Shown here: one piece after another, positions 58,246 to 64,000 of the stretch
Position numbering within the stretch: the stretch's first letter is position 1
Layout of the letters: the number at the start of each line of letters is the position of its first letter
Origin: a virus
Direction: 5' to 3' (one strand)
Length of the DNA stretch: 64,000 bases
Virus record (IMG/VR): IMGVR_UViG_3300008267_000005
Coordinates: 110,943 to 174,942 of that record
The notes under the pieces: generated by a model
What the model was told of the DNA's origin: nothing
Seen by the model: only the letters and a program-made list of their open reading frames with translations
The model's database searches: none
Made by a program: the position numbers and the translations under genes

Positions 58246-60018
58246 ATGCAACTCTTAAATCAAAACGAGATCTACGAAACATGGTCTCCCATTATTGAGA
58301 GCAAGACCGGCATGACTGATCGTTCAAAAGTAGAATGGCTTTCTAAATATTGCCACTTCCACTCACTTAACGAATCTGCTGGAGCTTACAACTCTCTCGG
58401 TGCTTTAAATGGTATGGGTGCCATCATGCCTCCTGGTAACTACTCCGGTAGTAATGCAGCAGCTGGCCCAGGTAATGCTGGTTTTTACTACAACAACACT
58501 TACAACGCTGGTACTCCTTATGTAGGTTCTGGTGATAAGTTCCCTTCACTTCTTCCATTGGCTATTCAGGTAGCTGCTAAAACCGTTGGTTTTGACATTG
58601 TTCCTGTTATTCCAATGAGCGGACCAACAGGGGTACTTTCTTATCTTGACTATGTGTATGCAGGTGGTACTTTGTCTGGTACTTCAACAGATACTACTAC
58701 CAACTTTACTGCAAACACACCTGATATGATTAAGGTGCCTATCGCTGTTGCTTCTCCTGTATTTGGTACTCTAACAGTTGGTAGTTACTACATCATCTTA
58801 GTTACTGGAGCTACTGCATCATCCGATTCTGCTAAAGGTAAATTTGTTGGATACTCACGTATTGACGGTTTCCCAATTTTCCAGATCACTGCATTAACTT
58901 CTGGTGATTCTATTGCCACAACAGTTACTGCTAACTCTGAAATTCGTTTAGCATCAAGCCAGGCTAACGACCAAACTATGACTACAACTGGTAACGTTCT
59001 TGCTTTCTCCGGTGGTAACGCAGTATTGGTTAAGACATTAGAAGATCACATTCAAGGTTTCTCTGGTGCTGGTCAATCTAACACTAATAACTGGCAAGGT
59101 CCATACGTAGATGGCACACAAAACTACGATCCAATGTTAAGAGGTGTTGCAGAATCAACTTATTACAAGTCACTTGGTCTTTCTACATTCACTAAGTTTG
59201 TAGAAGCTGGTACTTTCCAAGTTGCTGCTTCTGTTACAACTGAGCAAATCCAAGACCTTAACAAACAGTTCGGTATCGACGTAGTTTCTATGATCGAAAA
59301 CGCTCTTGTTAACGAGGTATCTCAGGCTATTAACAAGCACATTCTATCAAGAGGTTTTGCTCTTGGCTGGTCAAACCACTCACAGTTCTTAGTAACTGAG
59401 CAAACTAACCTTAACCTTAACTTGGTAATTGGTGGTGCTGCTTCAGGTTATGCAGTTCCAGATTACGTAGGTAAAATGGGTCTTGCTATCACAGGTTCTG
59501 CTAAGCCAGGTTCAGTTGCTGGTCCTGCTTCAGGTACTTTTGAGAACTTATCAACAGTTCAAAGAAGACTTTACAGCCGTATTTTAGCTGCTGCTAACGT
59601 AGTTGCTAACAGAGGTCGTAGAGGTCCTGCTAACTTCATCGTTACTAACTCACAAATCGCGTCTGCTTTACAAGACATCAGTCAGTTCACATTCGCTCCG
59701 TTTACTAACACTCTTACTCAGAACAACGGTACACTTTACCCAGTAGGTTCACTTGCTGGTATGACTGTATATGTTGATCAGAACATGCAGTTCAGTGATA
59801 CAAGAGTATTAGTTGGTAGAAAAGGTGCTGATGATGAGCCAGGTATGAAGTTCATGCCTTACATGATGGCTGAATCTATTCAGACAATCTCTGAAGGTAC
59901 AATGTCACCGAAGATCGCAGTTAAATCAAGATACGCTCTTGTTGAAGCTGGTCACCTTCCAGAAACAATGTACATCTGCTTCCACGTTAACGCTGGAACA
60001 AACACTGCTATTATCTAA
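58246..60018 (+). CDS. 23: Major capsid protein (gp23)
   Basis: The 590-aa protein compares with T4's 521. The N-terminal delta region ends at HSLNE43/S, a probable protease site. Conserved blocks include PLAIQVAAKTVGFDIVPVIP, MSGPTGVLSYLDY, FGIDVVSMIENALVNEVSQA, RRGPANFIVTNSQIASAL and the C-terminal KFMPYMMAESIQT...VKSRYALVEAGHLPETMYIC. Codons are more biased (GCT, GGT, AAC) than in neighbours, as expected for the most abundant virion protein. Ends with tandem stops TAATAG and a strong terminator. No GATATATA immediately upstream, so it relies on the upstream promoters. Confidence 0.95.
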   Translation: MQLLNQNEIYETWSPIIESKTGMTDRSKVEWLSKYCHFHSLNESAGAYNSLGALNGMGAIMPPGNYSGSNAAAGPGNAGFYYNNTYNAGTPYVGSGDKFPSLLPLAIQVAAKTVGFDIVPVIPMSGPTGVLSYLDYVYAGGTLSGTSTDTTTNFTANTPDMIKVPIAVASPVFGTLTVGSYYIILVTGATASSDSAKGKFVGYSRIDGFPIFQITALTSGDSIATTVTANSEIRLASSQANDQTMTTTGNVLAFSGGNAVLVKTLEDHIQGFSGAGQSNTNNWQGPYVDGTQNYDPMLRGVAESTYYKSLGLSTFTKFVEAGTFQVAASVTTEQIQDLNKQFGIDVVSMIENALVNEVSQAINKHILSRGFALGWSNHSQFLVTEQTNLNLNLVIGGAASGYAVPDYVGKMGLAITGSAKPGSVAGPASGTFENLSTVQRRLYSRILAAANVVANRGRRGPANFIVTNSQIASALQDISQFTFAPFTNTLTQNNGTLYPVGSLAGMTVYVDQNMQFSDTRVLVGRKGADDEPGMKFMPYMMAESIQTISEGTMSPKIAVKSRYALVEAGHLPETMYICFHVNAGTNTAII

Positions 60019-60036
60019 TAGGTAATCGATATAACT

Positions 60037-60067
60037 GAAAAGGTCCCAAAAGGGACCTTTTCTTTTT
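60037..60067 (+). terminator. Rho-independent terminator after gp23
   Basis: GAAAAGGTCCC pairs with GGGACCTTTTC around AAAA, followed by TTTTT. It isolates the capsid transcript. Confidence 0.9.
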
Positions 60068-60087
60068 GCTTTTAAATTGGATTTCAA

Positions 60088-60098
60088 GATATATAAGG
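60088..60098 (+). promoter_or_regulatory. Late-promoter-like motif GATATATA
   Basis: GATATATAAGG lies 24 nt before the ATG at 60112, just after the gp23 terminator. Confidence 0.65.
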
Positions 60099-60111
60099 AA
60101 AAGACAAACTC

Positions 60112-61092
60112 ATGTTATTTGAAAATATTAACCAATTCCAAAAAGCTAAGAACTATCTTTTGGAGAATGATAGGGACATAAGAAAAACCTATGATTTACT
60201 AAAGAAAGATTTAGATTTTTCGCAGATGTCAGAGGGACAAATATTAGTAGCACTGAATTCTCTGAATGAGGGTTTAGGTGACACTATAGCAAATTTTTTA
60301 GGTGGGGCTTTCGGCGGAGATATTTCAAAAATCAAGACTGTTCTGACCCAAATGAAAGAACAGGAGCTTAAATTTAATTCAGAGGAATACCAAATTTACG
60401 ATGAGTTTTATAGATCCTTACAAGATCAAAAGGCATTGGATAATGATCCAAATAATCCCAACTACCAAACGTTGAGTAAGGATCTAGTCAATTATAGAAA
60501 TTCTCTTAATATGAGAATGAAAGAATTGAACAAAATGCACGAGGAAATATTTGATGTTTTGGAGCAGAAGATTAAAGACCTTACTGGAGATAACAAAAGA
60601 AAGAAAAAGTATTTCAACGCTCAAAGAGCAACAGATGTTTTAGAAACGAGAAATGACAGATACGAAAAGATCAAAGCAATAACTGCAAAGAGTAAGACTA
60701 GATCTAAAGATCTACAAGATTTCTTTGGGGTTAGTGTTGAGAGTGCAAAAAAACAAGCAGAGGATGCTAAAGTTAAAGCAGAAAAAGAGGTTAATTCATT
60801 AACCAACACTCCTGCAGCTTCTACTGGAACTACTACAAAGTCAAGAAAAGAATTTAAAGATGAACCAGAGAAATCTTTGAGTGAGGAGTTTGAAGCTATT
60901 AAAAATAGTGTAGGTGGGTATTTTTCTAAAAGAAGGGATATCGAAAAACTACAAAGAAAGGTAGAAGACGAAGTACACAAGTCTGAGTTTGATAAATATT
61001 CAGAAGGCAAGCAAAAGGATATCTACAGCATTTATAAGGACTGCGAAGAACTTTTAGATGTGTTAGCAAAAGAGGAAACCAAGATAAAATGA
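60112..61092 (+). CDS. Probable processed internal head protein A
   Basis: The 326-aa, highly charged helical protein has an N-terminal about 55 residues (LFENINQFQKAKNYLLENDR) that end in SLNE/GLGDTIANFLGGAFGG. A candidate protease site is followed by an amphipathic helix. The rest is coiled coil with Lys/Glu runs and a Thr/Ala linker at about 235. This layout resembles T4 internal proteins cleaved by gp21. It overlaps the next gene by ATGA. Confidence 0.7.
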   Translation: MLFENINQFQKAKNYLLENDRDIRKTYDLLKKDLDFSQMSEGQILVALNSLNEGLGDTIANFLGGAFGGDISKIKTVLTQMKEQELKFNSEEYQIYDEFYRSLQDQKALDNDPNNPNYQTLSKDLVNYRNSLNMRMKELNKMHEEIFDVLEQKIKDLTGDNKRKKKYFNAQRATDVLETRNDRYEKIKAITAKSKTRSKDLQDFFGVSVESAKKQAEDAKVKAEKEVNSLTNTPAASTGTTTKSRKEFKDEPEKSLSEEFEAIKNSVGGYFSKRRDIEKLQRKVEDEVHKSEFDKYSEGKQKDIYSIYKDCEELLDVLAKEETKIK

Positions 61093-61952
61093 AACTAAAA
61101 AGATTAGAAAGTTTTTCTATCAATGAAGGTGTATTGTCTTCAGTTTTTAAAGGGATTTCCGACATTTTTAAAACAAAAAAAGGAAAAATTGATTCTCTTT
61201 TAAAACAGATTAAAAAGGCTAAGTCTGAAGAGATAGACAACCGGATTACGATTGAAAAAGAAATATCTGTTATTCCTAAGGAGAACACTCCGGAATACAG
61301 ATTTTTAATTTCTAATTTGGAAAGACAAGCTAGAGTTTATGCTAATTTGAAAATGCAAGAAATAAATGCACTTTTAAAAGAAGCTGAAATCCAAATAGAA
61401 AAAAATCCTAAACTTCAAGCTTACTTCAGTGCAGAAGTAGCAAAAATAGAAGCTGAAAGTACAGAGAAATTACTTAAAGGACTTAACAAATATAAATCCT
61501 CTGGAGATCTCAATTTAATTGCAGCTCAGTTTGATTCATTGGTAAAAGATGCAAACAAGAAATCTAGCTATTTTGAAGATTTAATGGGAAAAGGACAATC
61601 TGTTGAAAATTACACTACAGAAATTCCTGAAGAAATTGCACCTTTTTTGAATTCTACAAATTCAGAAGCCCAGTCTATAATAGATGGATACGATGAAAAG
61701 GAATTAAAATCTTTATTAGACAAGCTTAGGGATTTTAAGTTCGATGTTGAGATAAGGAGTAAGATGCAGATAGAAGAAATCAGAAAAGAACTCAAGCAAG
61801 CTAAAAAATTTGCAGATTCACAGACTATCGATAGTTTGGAAAATGAAGAGGCAAAGATTAGAATACATTATAAAAATATGTTTGAAATGCTCAGATCAAA
61901 GATTTCCCTGATCGACAAAAAAATAAAAGCTCTCAAGTATGAAAATTACTAG
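61089..61952 (+). CDS. Probable processed internal head protein B
   Basis: The 287-aa helical, charged protein starts with MKLKRLESFSINE/GVLSSVFKGISDIF: a short leader, a candidate protease site and an amphipathic segment like that of the preceding protein. Coiled coils follow at about 40-110 and 215-285. No enzymatic motif. Overlaps both neighbours, so expressed as a unit with them. Confidence 0.7.
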   Translation: MKLKRLESFSINEGVLSSVFKGISDIFKTKKGKIDSLLKQIKKAKSEEIDNRITIEKEISVIPKENTPEYRFLISNLERQARVYANLKMQEINALLKEAEIQIEKNPKLQAYFSAEVAKIEAESTEKLLKGLNKYKSSGDLNLIAAQFDSLVKDANKKSSYFEDLMGKGQSVENYTTEIPEEIAPFLNSTNSEAQSIIDGYDEKELKSLLDKLRDFKFDVEIRSKMQIEEIRKELKQAKKFADSQTIDSLENEEAKIRIHYKNMFEMLRSKISLIDKKIKALKYENY

Positions 61953-62220
61953 TTTTAAAAAATTCATTTACGAACAGGAGTCTGCACAGGACAAAGCTAA
62001 AAACCTACAAGTAAAGACTACTGCTGAAAAAGAAATCTTAGAAATTGATAAAAAGCTGAGCGAGATTGATTTGGCTATAGCAAATCTATTTAAAAGAGAA
62101 AAAGATGGCACTTTGAAGAAAAGTGATTCCCTACAACAACAAGCATTAGAAACTCAGAAAAAAGTTGCTGAGTTGCAGAAAAAATCTGTGGCAGTTAAGA
62201 AGATAGAATCTCTTGGATAA
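61939..62220 (+). CDS. Small coiled-coil head-module protein
   Basis: The 93-aa protein starts MKITSFKKFIYEQESAQD, where FIYE/Q may be a protease site. The rest is a coiled coil (EKEILEIDKKLSEIDLAIAN, TQKKVAELQKKSVAV). It overlaps the preceding gene by 14 nt. Probably a core or internal protein. Confidence 0.65.
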   Translation: MKITSFKKFIYEQESAQDKAKNLQVKTTAEKEILEIDKKLSEIDLAIANLFKREKDGTLKKSDSLQQQALETQKKVAELQKKSVAVKKIESLG

Positions 62221-62225
62221 AAACA

Positions 62226-62234
62226 GATATATAC
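62226..62234 (+). promoter_or_regulatory. Late-promoter-like motif GATATATA
   Basis: GATATATAC lies 26 nt before the ATG at 62252. Confidence 0.65.
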
Positions 62235-62251
62235 AATAATAAAAATTAAAA

Positions 62252-62770
62252 ATGAGGAATAATTATTTACCTTACAACCCTGTTTTTGAATCTCTTTCAG
62301 AACAGGCTAAAAAGCATCAATATGTTAGACTTAATGAAGCAGCTATGAGTGCTGATAAAGTGGAAGATTACGCTAAAAGAATCTTTTCAACATTAGCATC
62401 TAATGTTCAACATTTCTTTTTAACTATACCAGACGATGTTAAAGCTAAGGTTTTTCCTCTTTTCATCCAAGCAGCTACTACTCCATTACCTCCGCAAACA
62501 AGACTTGGAGATGTAATTAAAACAGCAGAAGAGCTTTGGAGCAAAGCTAAAACTGAAGCTGCAGCTTCTAAAAACAAGGAGCTTTATGCAAGTGTTTTTG
62601 ATAAAGTCTCAAAGGGATTTGAACAAATTGCTAGGGCTTATGAAGCTTTACAAGCAGAATCTGGAGATTTTACCAACGATCCAGCTATTACAGCAAGCGT
62701 AATCGAACAAATTAACGCATTCAATGCAAAGTTTATCGAGGATTGGAAATCAAAAACTTCACAGATTTAA
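62252..62770 (+). CDS. Probable processed internal head protein C
   Basis: The 172-aa protein has the N-terminus YNPVFESLSEQAKKHQYVRL-NE/AAM, with SLSE and RLNE as candidate protease sites at about residues 17 and 30. The remainder is a helical bundle (VEDYAKRIFSTLASNVQHFF, FDKVSKGFEQIARAYEAL). No known family. Late-type promoter 26 nt upstream. Confidence 0.7.
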   Translation: MRNNYLPYNPVFESLSEQAKKHQYVRLNEAAMSADKVEDYAKRIFSTLASNVQHFFLTIPDDVKAKVFPLFIQAATTPLPPQTRLGDVIKTAEELWSKAKTEAAASKNKELYASVFDKVSKGFEQIARAYEALQAESGDFTNDPAITASVIEQINAFNAKFIEDWKSKTSQI

Positions 62771-62788
62771 AATAAAAAATACAATAAA

Positions 62789-64000
62789 ATGGCACTTAGT
62801 AACAATTTCTCTCGCTTAATCGAAAGTATGAAAAGTGATTCATATAACATGAATCTGGAGGAAAGAAGAGATAGTAAGCAAAGAAAAGAGGATAGAGCAG
62901 AAAGACGCGAAGAAAGAAGACAAGACAAATTCCAGGACGATGAAAAAGATTTCAAATTGAATCCTTTTATTGATTCGTTGGAAGCTCTTAAAAATTCGAT
63001 AGTTGCTGATTATAACGATGCACAACAAAGACAAAACCCAGCTTCAAATCTTGCAGGTGCTCAAACTGGAAAGAAATACACCACTATCTTTACTAGACTT
63101 ATAGATCGTGTTGCAAAACTGAAAGCTGAGGCAGTTTATCAAAGGGAGAAAGATGGTAAATTTTTAGAAGTTACTAAAGATTTAGCTTTGATAAACAATT
63201 TCAGAAATAACTATTCTGATCTATATACTGATTTCACTGAAGCATCACAAAGTTATCGTGATGAGTGGGCGAAAGAGTCAGAAAAGGTGATTGCTGATAT
63301 TGAATATCCAACAATTACAAAACCGCTGCAAGACGCTGAAACTTTATTTTCTGATGCTAAGAATGAAATGGTAAAGGTTCTCGATACAATGAGACTTGCA
63401 GCACAACAACTTGCAAGTGGATCTACAGGAGCATCTGGAGCAACAGGATCAACAGGATCAACTATCCAAGGTGGATTAACTTCAACAATTAAAGAAAGGA
63501 GTGGTGAAGCTTATTCAGGAAAAGACGGTGAGGTAGTTAAAGAGGTTAAAAAATTAATCTATGAGAAGTTCAAAAAATATGATGCAGTAAGTGGAACTAG
63601 TGATTGGAGTAAGGTTTATGCAAGCTACCCAAAAGTAAGTTCTACATTAAGAGCTAATACTGCTAATGTTATTAAAGATGTTAAGAATGGATTGAGAAAG
63701 AGCTACAAAGAGCTCGAGAATGATAAAACTGGAAATATAACGCCAGAATTTTACACAATTCTATTAAATTATAAAGAAACTAATGAATCCTTGGGAACAA
63801 ATTTGAAATTGGTTTCTTTTGATAGTTTTATAAAAAAAAAATTAAACGAGGGATTTGACGTTGAGGCTGTTAAGTCAGGTAGAAACGTCCCTCGTGGCGG
63901 AACTTCAGGAGTTGGAGCTAAGAAGGATCCAGTAGGTGAGGCTAATCCTGCAACTCCTTTTAAAACTAAAGAAGAAGGCAATTTTTTTAGAGTTTATGTA
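62789..64000 (+). CDS. Probable internal head protein D, runs off the window
   Basis: The frame is open from ATG 62789 to the last base (404 codons), so the 3' end is missing. The N-terminus FSRLIESMKSDSYNMNLEER resembles that of other head-module proteins and leads into a very charged Arg/Glu/Asp stretch. Residues 60-205 are helical. A short collagen-like stretch (GSTGASGATGSTGST) lies at about 211-225. Residues about 240-335 (GEVVKEVKKLIYEKF...NVIKDVKNGL...ITPEFYTILL) resemble a peptidoglycan-binding pattern, as in the 886-aa protein. Confidence 0.7.
   Translation, partial: MALSNNFSRLIESMKSDSYNMNLEERRDSKQRKEDRAERREERRQDKFQDDEKDFKLNPFIDSLEALKNSIVADYNDAQQRQNPASNLAGAQTGKKYTTIFTRLIDRVAKLKAEAVYQREKDGKFLEVTKDLALINNFRNNYSDLYTDFTEASQSYRDEWAKESEKVIADIEYPTITKPLQDAETLFSDAKNEMVKVLDTMRLAAQQLASGSTGASGATGSTGSTIQGGLTSTIKERSGEAYSGKDGEVVKEVKKLIYEKFKKYDAVSGTSDWSKVYASYPKVSSTLRANTANVIKDVKNGLRKSYKELENDKTGNITPEFYTILLNYKETNESLGTNLKLVSFDSFIKKKLNEGFDVEAVKSGRNVPRGGTSGVGAKKDPVGEANPATPFKTKEEGNFFRVYV

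Overview
The window is a densely packed stretch of a large, AT-rich, T4-type myovirus genome. I recognise T4-like versions of uvsX, 41, 47, 46, 15, 16, 17, 18, 19 (two copies), 26, 55, 4, 20 (two copies), 30, 44, rnh, 62, 21/22 (fused) and 23. The host is probably in the Bacteroidota. Several replication and repair genes sit behind TAnnTTTG boxes, the -7 element of that phylum's primary sigma factor, and start codons generally follow A-rich sequence rather than a strong Shine-Dalgarno. No tRNA, rRNA, CRISPR array or insertion sequence was seen. Almost everything is on the + strand. The exceptions are a polymorphic-toxin-like membrane protein, a small membrane protein, a homing endonuclease and an 88-codon orphan.

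Layout. 1-3.0 kb: small accessory genes, including a zinc-ribbon protein, a SET-domain protein and two UVR-like mini-proteins. 3.0-9.0 kb: recombination and replication (UvsX, gp41 helicase, gp47/gp46). 9.0-23.4 kb: neck, packaging and tail genes (gp15-like, gp16-like, gp17, a very long sheath, two tube paralogs, gp26-like hub protein), interrupted by a Vsr-type homing endonuclease between sheath and tube. 23.4-28.3 kb: low-complexity proteins, dCMP deaminase, an ECF-type sigma factor and a PD-(D/E)XK nuclease. 28.3-34.8 kb: a coiled-coil membrane protein, surface or fibre proteins with collagen-like repeats, and a 770-aa protein ending in 23-residue repeats. 34.8-39.8 kb: a tiny coiled-coil protein, a short gp55 late sigma factor, gp4 and two tandem portals. 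39.9-44.2 kb: DNA ligase, clamp loader (44 and 62), a guanylate-kinase-like enzyme and RNase H/5' nuclease. 44.3-53.5 kb: a 1,209-aa collagen-like fibre and a repair/accessory cluster (DUF115-like, degenerate UVDE, NEIL1-like glycosylase, PolB-like exonuclease, nucleotidyltransferase). 53.5-64 kb: head morphogenesis (large collagen-like internal protein, protease-scaffold fusion, gp23 capsid, and a series of probable internal head proteins).

Regulation. A GATATATA motif recurs before structural genes, most often 24-28 nt upstream of the start codon. It is the best candidate for the late promoter read by the gp55 homolog, and gives transcripts with very short leaders. Host-type TAnnTTTG boxes mark DNA-metabolism genes. 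Strong hairpin-plus-T-run terminators separate several blocks.

The most unusual features are the duplicated portal gene; the protease-scaffold fusion carrying fourteen 14-residue repeats and a possible nested scaffold start; the NEIL1-type glycosylase beside an apparently inactivated UVDE; a late sigma factor shorter than T4's accompanied by a second, ECF-like sigma factor; shared (L/I)NE processing sites in the head module; and three places where reading frames suggest frameshifting, slippage or sequence error.
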